From: RI-231 sp041394905
GTDB lineage: Bacteria; Acidobacteriota; Terriglobia; Bryobacterales; UBA6623
Assembly: GCA_041394905.1 (NCBI GenBank)
Contig: JAWKHJ010000002.1
Span: forward strand, 62,001-126,000
Length of the DNA: 64,000 bases
Direction: 5' to 3'
The translations under genes and the position numbers were made by a program. Positions 10,209-19,251 of this stretch are shown here, one piece after another (within the stretch, counting starts at the first letter, position 1; each line of letters starts with the position of its first letter). The notes under the pieces are model-generated. The model was not told the DNA's origin and did no database searches. It was given only the letters and a program-made list of their open reading frames with translations.

Positions 10209-12402
10209 ATGCGTAAGATTGCCCTGCTCTCCTACTCGCCGTCGCCAGTGCGAGCCTTCCCGCCTCCTGATTGGGCCTTTTGGCGGGGGTGAACCAGAAC
10301 GGCGTCTCCGCTGATACGGGCCTGCCGCGACCTGTCGCCCGGAAGGCGAGAACCTGGTCTGGAAAGCCGATTTGGGCACGCGCTCGACGCCGATCGTCTC
10401 GCACGGGCAGGTCTGCGTGATTCGTTTGGCTGAGCCCTGACACCCCTTCTGAAGTGGTAGAACAGGTCGTCTGCGTAGACGAGAAACGGGCAAAATCAAC
10501 TGCAGGACCGCGACAACGTTTTCCAAACCGACATCCCGCATCACCGTGTGGGCTGGGCCTCGCTCGTCGCCGACCCGGAAACGGGCGCGATCTACTCGCA
10601 CAGCATCTCCGGTGTGATCACCGGCTTCACCAAGGACGGCAAGATGATGTATGCTCGTTCGCTCGATGAAGAGATCGGCCGCTTCTTCGGCTTCGGCGGA
10701 CGTACGACGACGCGCCGATCGTCGACGGCGATCTAGTAGTGGTCTGCTTCTGACTGCCGGCTTCGGCCCGAACTTCATCCCGCGGCACCGCTTCTACGCG
10801 CTCGACAAGAACACTGGTGAGACCGTGTGGCTCTCGACGCCCGGCCAAGCGCCTTACGATACGACCTATTCGACGCCGATCGTCAGCGTGATCAACGGCC
10901 AGCGTCTGCTCATCGCCGGCAACGGCGACGGGGGCGTCTATGCCCTAAAGATGGAGACTGGCGAGAAGGTCTGGGGCTTCCCTCTTTCCAAGCGCGGTCT
11001 CACCAAGTGGTCGTCGAAGCCGACGGCGTGGTCTTCGCGTCGCACAGTGAGGAAAACATCGACGCCTCCACCGCCATGGGCCGCGTAGTCGCTTACGACG
11101 CCAAGCAGGTGGTCGACGGCCAGCCCAAGCTGTTGTGGATGGTCGACGGATTCCAAGCTGGCTACGCCTCACCAGTTGTGCATGATGGCTTGCTCTACGA
11201 GGTCGACAACTCAACCAACCTCGTCGCGTTTGACGTGAAGAATGTAGGAAGAGCTGTGGCGCGAGAAGCTCGGCACCCAGCGCGCCTCGCCTGTCATCGG
11301 CGACGGCAAGCTCTACGTCTCCGACGTCGATGGCCAGTTCCACATCTACAAGCTCAATGGCCGCAAGGCGCCGGAGCGGCTGGATCTGGACGTGTTTAAG
11401 AACGCCGACGGCTCGGCGACGCAGATCAACGGCTCGCCGGCGATCGCGAACGGACGCGTGTATCTGCCGACGAACAACAACCTCTACGCGATTGGGCTGC
11501 CGTCGGGCCAAGGCGTGACGATGAAGCCCGAGCTGCCGCCGGTCGAGAAGGCGCCGGCCGGAGCGAAGCCTGCTCACTTGCAGTTGGTCCCAGCTGAGGT
11601 TGCGCTCAACCCCGGCGCGAAACAGACCTTTGTGGCGCGTACCTTCGACGACCACGGCCGCCTGATCGGCGAAGCGACCGGCGCCGAATGGTCGCTGCAA
11701 GGCTTGAAGGGTTCCATGGCTGGAGGAGTGCTTTCGCTCAGCGACGAGAATACCCCTCAAGGCGGAGTGGTGACCGTCAAGGCCGACGGCCTGGAAGCGA
11801 AGTCGCAAGTCCGCGTGATGCCGGACATTCCGTATTCGGACGACTTCAACTCGTACGAGCTCAAAGGTTTCCCTGCCGGGTTCCCGGCGATCCGCGGACG
11901 CTTCGAAGTGGCGGACAAGGACGGCGAAAAGGTTCTCTACAAGAGCGCGGCCAACCTGCGTAGCCAGAAGACGCGCGTCTACTTCGGCGACCCTGACGCT
12001 TCGGCCTACACCATCCAGATCGACGTGTTCGGCGCCGAGAAGGCCCGCCGCATGCCCGACGTCGGCCTGATTTCGCACCGTTACACGCTCGACATGCAGG
12101 GCAACAAGCAGAAGCTGATGCTCTACACCTGGACTTCGGAAGTCAATCGCTTCTCGAAGACCGTGCCGTTCAAGTTCGATCCCAACATCTGGTACACGAT
12201 GAAGCTGCGAGTCGAGCCGAGCGGCGACAACAAGCCCACCAAGGTGATGGGCAAAGTGTGGAAGCGCGGCGATCCGGAGCCCGACGCTTGGACGATTGAA
12301 GCCGTGGATGAGGTGGGCAACGCGAAAGGCAGCCCCGGATTCTACGCGTACGCACTCGCCGACATGTACTTCGACAATCTGAAGGTCACGCCGAACAAGT
12401 AA
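10209..12402 (+). CDS. PQQ-like beta-propeller protein with C-terminal Ig-like and lectin-like domains (frameshifted N-terminal half)
   Basis: About 731 residues. A signal-peptide-like start (MRKIALL...) is followed by repeated propeller blades with the PQQ-repeat pattern: SHSISGVITGFTKDGKMMYAR, FYALDKNTGETVWLSTPG, GGVYALKMETGEKVWGFPL and VVAYDAKQVVDGQPKLLWMVDG. After residue about 430 the protein changes: PPVEKAPAGAKPAHLQLVPAEVALNPG starts a bacterial Ig-like domain, and from about 11830 IPYSDDFNSYELKGFPAGF starts a jelly-roll domain ending MYFDNLKVTPNK. Slips occur near 10245, 10290, 10440, 10500, 10700, 10740, 11010 and 11245; the C-terminal half is intact. No catalytic Asp or metal site of true PQQ dehydrogenases is apparent, so a structural or binding role outside the cytoplasm is likely. 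First gene of a five-gene same-strand set. Confidence 0.82.
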
Positions 12403-12410
12403 GGACTACG

Positions 12411-13823
12411 ATGACGACCTCCCAAAAAGTGACGATTCTTTCGGCGCTGCTCGCCTGCGCCGCCCAGGCGGCCGACTGGCCGATGTGGGGCGGCAATCCG
12501 CAGCGCAACATGGTGTCGGGCGAAAAAGGCATCCCGCGCAGCTGGAACGTCAAGGACAAGACGAATGTGAAGTGGGTAGCCGAGATCGGCGCCCAGTCCT
12601 ACGGCAATCCGGTCGTGGCCGAGGGCAAGGTTTTCCTCGGGACGAACAACCAGCTCGAGCGCAATCCGAAGATCAAGGGCGATCAAGGGATCATGATGGT
12701 CTTCGACGAGAAGACCGGCGAGTTCCTGTGGCAGATGGCGCACGCGAAGATGGAGTCGGGCCGCGTGAACGATTGGCCTGAGCAGGGCGTGTGTTCTTCG
12801 CCCGCGGTGGCGGACGGCGTCGTCTACTACCTATCGAACCGCGCCGAGCTGATGGCGCTCGACGTCGAAGGTTTCCGCGACGGCGAAAACGACGGCCCCT
12901 ATAAGGACGAAGAGTTCACGAGCGAGATCGACGGCGACGTCATCTGGAAGCTCGACCTGTTCAACGACCTCGGCGTGTTTCCGCACAACATGGCGGCGAC
13001 GAGCCCGCTGATCATCGGCGACATGCTCTTCGTCAACACGTCGAACGGCGTCGACGAGAGCCACGTGAACATCCCCTCCCCGCGCTCCCCGAGCTTTCTT
13101 GCGGTGAACCGCAAGACGGGCGAGATTGTGTGGGAGAACAACGCGCCGGGCGAGAACATCCTGCACGGTCAATGGTCTTCGCCGGCTTATGGCACGGTGG
13201 GCGGCGTCGATATGGTCGTCTTCGCCGGCGGCGACGGCTGGCTGCGCGGCTTCAAGCCCGACGATGGAGAGATCCTCTGGGAGTTCGACGCCAACCCGAA
13301 GGATTCAGAGTGGAAGCAGGGCCGCGGCGACCGCAACAACATCATCGCAACGCCGGTGATCTGGGAAGACAAGGTCTTCGTCGCTGTGGGCCAAGACCCC
13401 GAGCACGGCGAAGGCGTCGGTCACCTCTATGCAGTAGACGTCACCAAGCGCGGTGACATCACCGAGAGCGGCCTTGTCTGGCATCACCCCTTCCGCCGCA
13501 CGATCTCGACAGTTGCCATCGCGGACGGCATCCTCTACGCGGCGAACTTCTCTGGCTTTCTGCATGCGCTCGACGTGAAGACCGGCAAGATGCTTTGGGA
13601 GCATGACATGCTGGCCGCCGTGTGGGGTTCGCCTTATGTGGTCGACGGCAAGGTGATGATCGGCGACGAAGACGGCGACGTGGACGTGCTGCAAGCCGGC
13701 CCGACGCTCGAGGTGCTCTCGGAGATCAACTTCGGGAACACGATCTACTCGACGCCGGTGGTGGCGAACGGAACGCTGTTCATCATGACCCGCTCGCACC
13801 TCTACGCCATCGCCCAGAAGTAG
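12411..13823 (+). CDS. PQQ-like beta-propeller repeat protein, exported
   Basis: 470 residues, intact, starting 8 bases after the preceding stop. Signal peptide ILSALLACAAQAADWPMWGGN, then a propeller: GKVFLGTNNQLERNPKIKG, MVFDEKTGEFLWQMAH, LMALDVEGFRDGEND, FLAVNRKTGEIVWENN, GWLRGFKPDDGEILWEF, LYAVDVTKRGDITESG and LHALDVKTGKMLWEHD. The blade signature (LxALDxxTGxxLW) is clear in most repeats. It has the ADWPMWGGNPQRN opening common in Planctomycetes and Acidobacteria propellers and lacks a recognisable dehydrogenase metal site. Probably periplasmic or outer-surface; partner or ligand unknown. Its neighbours are another propeller gene upstream and an adenylating enzyme downstream. Confidence 0.85.
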   Translation: MTTSQKVTILSALLACAAQAADWPMWGGNPQRNMVSGEKGIPRSWNVKDKTNVKWVAEIGAQSYGNPVVAEGKVFLGTNNQLERNPKIKGDQGIMMVFDEKTGEFLWQMAHAKMESGRVNDWPEQGVCSSPAVADGVVYYLSNRAELMALDVEGFRDGENDGPYKDEEFTSEIDGDVIWKLDLFNDLGVFPHNMAATSPLIIGDMLFVNTSNGVDESHVNIPSPRSPSFLAVNRKTGEIVWENNAPGENILHGQWSSPAYGTVGGVDMVVFAGGDGWLRGFKPDDGEILWEFDANPKDSEWKQGRGDRNNIIATPVIWEDKVFVAVGQDPEHGEGVGHLYAVDVTKRGDITESGLVWHHPFRRTISTVAIADGILYAANFSGFLHALDVKTGKMLWEHDMLAAVWGSPYVVDGKVMIGDEDGDVDVLQAGPTLEVLSEINFGNTIYSTPVVANGTLFIMTRSHLYAIAQK

Positions 13824-13839
13824 CAGCGCCAATTCCGAG

Positions 13840-13928
13840 CCCCGGCATCAATGCCGGGGTTCAAGGCCCGGAAAAATATCGCACGCCCAACCGTGGCATC
13901 GCTGCCACGGCTCTGTTCCCCGAGGGGA
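13840..13928. repeat. Cluster of three GC-rich hairpins, copy 1 of an intergenic repeat family
   Basis: Three perfect stem-loops in a row between the propeller gene and the ligase gene: CCCCGGCAT/ATGCCGGGG (13840-13859), CCGTGGCA/TGCCACGG (13891-13910) and CCCC-GA-GGGG (13918-13927). The piece CTCTGTT(A)CCCCG and the spacing resemble the cluster at 17374-17520, so both belong to one repeat type. Could act in mRNA stability or termination. Confidence 0.7.
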
Positions 13929-13945
13929 TACCATAGAAGACTCTC

Positions 13946-15041
13946 ATGCCGACCGCTTCCACATCCGCCCTTCAACCCAAGATCGACGCCGCGAAGAAAC
14001 GGCTCGACGCCCATGTCCGCGAGATCGTCCAATGGCACTTCTCGCCCGACACCGGGTGCCCGTTCTGGCTCGACTGGGCGAAGAAGGCCGGTTGGGACCC
14101 GCGCAAGGAAGTGAAGTCGTTTGAAGACCTCAAGAAGTTCGGCTTCTTCGAGGACGAGAACCTGCGCGGCGGGCCGGTGCGCCGCTGGGTGCCCAAGGCC
14201 TATGCGGACAAACCAATCTACGTTTTCGAGACCGGCGGCACGACAGGCGTGCCGAAGTCGCGCATCAACGTGAACGACTTCCGCATCGACTACTCCGAGT
14301 TTTCGAAGACGCTGCCGGACGAGTTTTTCCCGAAAGGCGCGGACTGGTTACACCTGGGCCCGAGCGGTCCGCGGCGGTTGCGTCTTGCGATCGAGCACTT
14401 GGCGCAGGACCGCGGCGGCATCTGCTTCTCGATTGACCTCGACCCGCGTTGGGTGGTGAAGCTGCTCAAGCGCGGCGAGTTTGAAGAGGTCGAGCGCTAC
14501 AAGAAGCACTGCATCGACCAGGCGATCACCATCCTCGGCGTTTCATGAAGGCGTCAAGTGCATCTTCACCAATTTCGAAGTTGCTCGAGGCTTTGTGCGA
14601 CCGCATCTCGCTCAAGAAGTACGGCATCACAGGCGTGTTCTGCGGCGGTACGGAGATGACGCCGCAGTTCCACCGCTTCGCCGTCGAAGAGTTGCTCGAG
14701 GGCTGCCTACTTCGCCGCCACGTACTAACACGCTGATGGGCTTGGCCTGCCACAAGCCCTTCGATCCGGCCGACAACTACGCCATCATCTACTTCGCGCC
14801 CCAACCACGTGCGGTGACGCAGGTCGTCAACCCGGACAACATGGACGAGGAAGTGGGCTACGGCGAAACCGGCCGCGTGCTTTTGACTTCGCTGACGCAC
14901 GAGCTCCTCATGCCGCGCTCTCTTGAGCGCGACATCTGCGAACGGGAAAGGCCCTGTGACGCCTACCCCTGGGACGGCGTGTGCAACGTGCGTCCCTACG
15001 AGACTGCCAAGACCGGTAAAGTGACCGTCGGCGTCTACTAG
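13946..15041 (+). CDS. Phenylacetate-CoA-ligase-like adenylate-forming enzyme (frameshifted)
   Basis: About 364 residues after rejoining. The first 200 residues are intact and contain the adenylation motif ETGGTTGVPKSR (14228-14260), the phosphate-binding loop of the AMP-forming ligase superfamily, here in a PaaK-like setting (HFSPDTGCPFWLDWAKKAGW upstream). Later segments in shifted frames include LKKYGITGVFCGGTEMTPQF, YFAATYGNTLMGLACH and YGETGRVLLTSLTHELLMPR, which match the second half of the adenylation domain. Slips lie near 14545, 14575, 14715 and 14990. Such enzymes activate carboxylic acids as acyl-AMP and usually form CoA thioesters. At this length the C-terminal lid is short or missing. 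The iron alcohol dehydrogenase follows 15 bases later, suggesting the two act on linked substrates; that is inference. Confidence 0.78.
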
Positions 15042-15056
15042 GGCCGCTTCCAGCCG

Positions 15057-16161
15057 ATGACGCCTTTCGATTTCCAACCCCGGACCCGTGTCGCGGCGCG
15101 GGCTCGCTCGAACGGCTCGGCGAGCTGGCCAGCGGGCTTGGCAGCCGGCGCGCGCTGCTGGTCTCCGATCCCGGCATCGCCGCCGCCGGCTACACCAACT
15201 GCGCCTTGCGGCTGCTCATGCAGTCCGACATCGAGGCGCACCTGTTCAGTGACGTCGAGGAGAACCCAGCACGGCGCACGTTGACGCCGGTCTCCTCGTC
15301 GCGCGCGCGAAAGAAGTCGACCTAATCGTAGGCCTGGGCGGCGGCTCCTCGATGGACTGCGCCAAGGGCGTCAACTTCGTCTACACCAACGGCGGGACGA
15401 TGCACGACTACTGGGGTGTGGGCAAGGCGCAGCGCCCGCTGTTGCCCTTCATCGCCATCCCGACCACGGCCGGAACGGGCAGCGAAGCGCAATCGTTCGC
15501 GCTGATTTCCGATTCGGCCTCGCATCGTAAGATGGCTTGCGGAGACCCCAAAGCCGCAGCCGCTGTCGCCATCCTCGACCCTGAGCTGACAGCCTCGCAG
15601 CCGCGCGACGTAACGGCCAACACCGGCATCGACGCGCTCACGCATGCGCTCGAGACGTGGGTCACCAAAAAGCGCAATCCGCTCTCGGAAGCGTATTCGC
15701 GGGAAGCTTGGCGGCTGATTGCACGAAACTTCCGCAAGGTGATCGACAGTCCAAACGATGTGGAGGCGCGTGCGGGTATGCAGCTTGGAGCGCATTTTGC
15801 GGGCGCGGCGATCGAGTGCTCGATGCTCGGCGCGGCGCACTCCTGCGCCAACCCATTGACCGCGCACTACGGCATCGTGCACGGCTCGGCGGTTGGTCTC
15901 ATGCTGCCTTCGGTGATTCGCTTCAATGCCGAGGTGGTGGGCGGCTTGTACGACGAGCTCGGCGGAGCGGAAGAGCTGGCGGCTACGGTCGAAGGCCTGC
16001 TCGCTCATGCCGGCTTGCCCACGCGGCTCGAGCAGCACGGCGTCTCGCGCGAGGATCTGCCACAGTTGGCGGCCGAGGCGGCGGGACAGTGGACGGCGCA
16101 GTTCAATCCGCGCGAGGTGGATGCGGCAGCGCTCGAGGAGATTTACCGGTGCGCCTGGTAG
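15057..16161 (+). CDS. Iron-containing (group III) alcohol dehydrogenase
   Basis: About 368 residues, with slips near 15095 and 15270. The first part in rejoined frame is RALLVSDPGIAAAGYT (Rossmann-like). Then follow GLGGGSSMDCAKG, the nucleotide-binding glycine loop; FIAIPTTAGTGSEAQ; the metal ligand region NTGIDALTHALETW (Asp and first His); and AAHSCANPLTAHYGIVHG with two more His ligands. This is the complete metal site of the group III Fe-ADH family, which interconverts alcohols and aldehydes with NAD(P)H. The substrate is unknown. It overlaps the start of the next propeller gene by 13 bases. Confidence 0.88.
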
Positions 16162-17243
16162 GCCGAGTCGGGTTGGTCTGCGCGCTGCTGGCGCCTGCCC
16201 TGCTTGCCGATTGGCCGCTGTTCCTGGGCAACGCGCAGCGCAATTCCATCTCGCCGACGCCGCTCGCGCCGCCGCTCGAAGTCGAGTGGACCTATGACGC
16301 ACCCGACGGCGTAGACTCGACCGCTATCATCGTCGACGGGACGGTCTACTTCGGCGAGATGAACGGCAAATTCCACGCCGTCGACCTCGCGACGGGCAAG
16401 TCCAAGTGGGTCTACCAGGCAGGACTTGGCGTTCCGGCCTCAGGGTGTGTTCAGGATGGTCTTGTCTTTTTTGGCGACGAAGACGGGTTCTTCCACGCCG
16501 TCGATATCAAGACCGGCGAAGGGAAGTGGAAGTTCGAGACGCACTCGGAGATCCTGTCCTCGCCAAACTGCCAGCCTGGGGCGGTCCTGTTCGGCTCCTA
16601 CAACGCCAGCCTCTACAGCCTCGACCCCAAGACCGGCAAGGAGAACTGGAGCTTTCGCACCGAGGACCGCGTCCATTGCAGCCCGGCCATCAAGGACGGC
16701 CATACGTTCGTCACCGGCTGCGACGGCATGCTGCGCATCATCGACGTGAAGACGGGCGAGCAGACCGAGGCGATCGAGCTGGCGGATTATATTGCTTCCA
16801 CCCCGGCGGTGGTCGGCGACCGGCTGTTCGTTGGCACGATGGGCAACGAAGTGCTTGGCGTCGACTGGAAGCAGGGCAAGATCCTCTGGCGGTATCACCA
16901 TCCCGAGACCGACTTCCAGTTTTTGTCATCGCCGGTGATTGCCGACGGTAAAGTCATCATCGGGGGACGCGACAAGCGCATCCATGCGATCGACGAGAAC
17001 ACGGGCAAGCTCGTCTGGGAGTTCGTGACGAAGTCGCGCGTCGACTCGTCGCCGACGCTTGCGGGCAATGTGATTTGGGTTGGCTCGAACGACGGCAATC
17101 TCTATGCGCTTGACCTCAAGACCGGCAAAGAGCTGTGGAAGTTCACCATCGGCGGGTCAATCGTGGCGCAGCCGGCGATCAGCGGGGACCGGCTCATCAT
17201 CGGGTCGCGGGACGGCGTGGTGTACTGCTTGAAGAAGCCATAG
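16149..17243 (+). CDS. PQQ-like beta-propeller repeat protein, exported
   Basis: 364 residues from a GTG at 16149, inside the last codons of the alcohol dehydrogenase gene. A signal peptide (VGLVCALLAPALLADWP) leads to a compact propeller with very regular blades: FHAVDLATGKSKWVYQAG, FHAVDIKTGEGKWKFETH, LYSLDPKTGKENWSFRTE, LGVDWKQGKILWRYHHP, IHAIDENTGKLVWEFVTK and LYALDLKTGKELWKFTIGG. Resembles BamB-like or PQQ-repeat proteins in fold, but lacks dehydrogenase active-site features. Translational overlap ties it to the ligase/dehydrogenase pair. Function unknown; periplasmic location inferred. Confidence 0.85.
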   Translation: MRLVGRVGLVCALLAPALLADWPLFLGNAQRNSISPTPLAPPLEVEWTYDAPDGVDSTAIIVDGTVYFGEMNGKFHAVDLATGKSKWVYQAGLGVPASGCVQDGLVFFGDEDGFFHAVDIKTGEGKWKFETHSEILSSPNCQPGAVLFGSYNASLYSLDPKTGKENWSFRTEDRVHCSPAIKDGHTFVTGCDGMLRIIDVKTGEQTEAIELADYIASTPAVVGDRLFVGTMGNEVLGVDWKQGKILWRYHHPETDFQFLSSPVIADGKVIIGGRDKRIHAIDENTGKLVWEFVTKSRVDSSPTLAGNVIWVGSNDGNLYALDLKTGKELWKFTIGGSIVAQPAISGDRLIIGSRDGVVYCLKKP

Positions 17244-17599
17244 GGTGGCGGCTGGATAGCGCGGCTTGGAGGTCTGCTTCATCCGCTTCGCATGTCTTTC
17301 GGAATGGGCAATCCGTCAGTGACGCGCCTGTCAAGGTGCGGTTTGCGTGAAAACGCAGAATCAAGTCGATTCAGCCCCGCAGGGGCGCGGTAGAAATCAG
17401 CCACGGGCAAAGCCCGTGGACGGAAAAGGCGGTTCGCGTGCTCTGTTACCCCGCATTCCATGCGGGGCTGTTGCTTGCGCCGCCCCCTTCAGGGGCTACT
17501 ACGCTTTCGCCTGCGGCGAATCGCTGCTGTGAGCCGCTTAAACTTCGCTGAGTAGCGGGGACAGTCACGCAGTGACGGTCCCCGGGGCTAGATCAGGCG
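17244..17599. other. 356-base intergenic region dominated by hairpin repeats
   Basis: No convincing gene. It separates the plus-strand propeller set from the minus-strand PQQ-dehydrogenase operon (convergent), so it should contain terminators for both; the hairpins listed separately may serve this. A 61-codon open frame in it is just the repeat read through. Confidence 0.6.
17374..17520. repeat. Cluster of five GC-rich hairpins, copy 2 of the intergenic repeat family
   Basis: Stem-loops in order: GCCCC-GCA-GGGGC (17374-17386), CCACGGGC-AAA-GCCCGTGG (17401-17419), CCCCGCAT-TCC-ATGCGGGG (17449-17467), GCCCC...GGGGC (17482-17496, with an extra C) and TTCGCC-TGC-GGCGAA (17506-17520). The linkers (GGTAGAAATCAG, CTCTGTTACCCCG) recall copy 1 at 13840-13928. 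Repeats of this look are frequent between genes in some Acidobacteriota and Planctomycetes genomes; no function is established to my knowledge. Confidence 0.75.
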
Positions 17600-19251
17600 C
17601 TACGGTTCGCGGCCTTTGTCGATGAAGGGCGTCGATTCGACTGGTTCGAAGAGGCCGAAGGTCCAGACGCCGGCTTGGGCGACGATGGTGACGTACTGTT
17701 TCCCGTCGCGTGACCACGTGATCGGAGAGGCGTAGACCGGCTGGCCCAGGTTGAAGTGCCAGAGGTGTTTGCCGGTCTTCGCGTCGACGGCCGCCAAGTG
17801 GTTGTCGTCGTCGCCGAAGAAGACCACGCCGCCCGCGGTCGAGACGACTCCGGCCCAGGCTGTCGTGGGGCCGGTCAGCGGATATTCCCAGACACGCTTG
17901 CCTGTCTCCGGCTCGAGGCGCGTAGCAAGAAGCGTCCGGTGTGGCCGGGAGGGTTCTCTCCGCCGGTGCCGGCAAAACCAACCATCGGCTTGGGGTCCTT
18001 GGCCGACGCGGTGTAGACGTCGCAAGCTTCGAGCGTCATCACATACATCAACCCTGTCTCGGGGTTGTAGGCGTCCGACATCCAGTTGGCCGCGCCGCGC
18101 ACGGTCGGGCAGACCTCGACGCCTTGGGCGTTCGGCGTCATGCCGGGAACCAGGATCGGGCGCCCCTTCTCGTCGATACCCTTCGCCCAGGTCAGCTTGT
18201 CGACGAACGGCGAAGCGTGCAGAAATTCGCCGGTCTTACGGTCCAGGATGTAGTAGAAGCCATTGCGATTGGCCTGCACGACGACTTTGCGCTTCTTGCC
18301 CTTGATCGTTAGATCCAGCAACAGCGGCGGCTCTTGCGCATCCCAGTCCCAGACATCGTGCGGGGTGAACTGGAAATACCACTTCATCTCGCCCGTATCG
18401 AGGTCGACCGCGATCAGGCAGTCAGTGTAAAGGTTGTCGCCGGGGCGGTCGCCGCCATAGAAGTCGGGCCAAGGGTTGCCGGTCGGCCAAATCAGCCAGT
18501 TGAGCTCCGGATCATAAGCGCCGGGCATCCAGGTGCCGGCGCCCCCCCAGTCGAGCGTCTTCGGTCCCCAGCCTTCCGAGCCGGGCTCGCCTTTCGCCGG
18601 GACGGTCCACAACTTCCAGGCCTGGCTGCCGTCCTCGGCGTTGCGCGCTTCGAGGAAGCCGCGGATGCCCGAGTCGCCGCCGGAGACGCCGACGATGATC
18701 TTGTCCTTGATGGCGACGGGCGCGACGGTGCAGTGGTAGCCTTGCTCGGGGTCAGCATACTCCGCATCCCAAACGACGCCGCCGTTGTAGCGGTTGAGCG
18801 CGACGAGGTGGCAGTCGCTTGTGACAAAGAAGACGCGGTCGCCTAGGATAGCGGGCCCGCGGTTCTGGCGCTGCATCTCGACGCCTTCCTGGCGGTAGTG
18901 CCACACCTGGCGACCGGAGACGGCGTCAAGCGCATACACCTCGTTCGAGTTCGAGACGTACATCATGCCGTCATAGACGACAGGGTAAGAACCCACGCGA
19001 CGCGCGCCTTCGACATAGAAGAACCACTTTGGGACGACGTTCTTGACGTTCTCGGCCGTAATCTGGTCCAGCGGGCTGTGGCGGTTGGCCGCGTAGTCGC
19101 CCATGAATGTGAGCCAGTTCTCGCCGGGGCCGGCCAAGATGTCTTCGTAGCGCACCTGGGCTTGGGTGAGCGGGGCGATCGAAAGGGCGGCCAGGAGGGC
19201 TAGCGTGGGCACGGCATGCCGTGCCCCTAGGGTCGTCTGTACGGTTCTCAC
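17600..19251 (-). CDS. PQQ-dependent alcohol/sugar dehydrogenase (one frameshift)
   Basis: About 550 residues. It opens with a signal peptide (LALLAALSIAPLTQA), then WLTFMGDYAANRHSPLDQI, the classic quinoprotein dehydrogenase start, and propeller W-motifs. The active-site strand reads TPHDVWDWDAQEPPLL (Asp-Trp-Asp at 18340-18348), placing the catalytic Asp and a second Asp two residues on; family knowledge links the D-x-D form to lanthanide use. QANRNGFYYILDRKTG and AANWMSDAYNPETGLMYV follow. One slip near 17930 separates GHTGRFL from LEPETGKRVWEYPL; the end is DKGREP. The nominal GTG start overlaps the cytochrome stop by 4 bases (GTGA). The first codons lie in a 20-base palindrome, and a GTG inside it (codon 14) could be the true start. 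Electron acceptor is presumably the cytochrome encoded upstream. Confidence 0.9.
19207..19226. repeat. Perfect 20-base palindrome in the first codons of the PQQ dehydrogenase
   Basis: GGGCACGGCA followed by its exact reverse complement. It is read as codons for GARHAVP ahead of the signal-peptide core, where it adds residues not needed for export. It looks like a small palindromic element that landed between two tightly coupled genes. Confidence 0.6.

Noticed and set aside
15657..16148. Propeller gene 16149-17243 starting about 490 bases earlier
   Set aside because: The upstream frame is a shadow of the alcohol dehydrogenase; the signal peptide begins right after GTG 16149.
17347..17532. Small 61-codon gene in the intergenic region
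   Set aside because: It simply translates the hairpin repeat cluster and has no ribosome site or recognisable motif.
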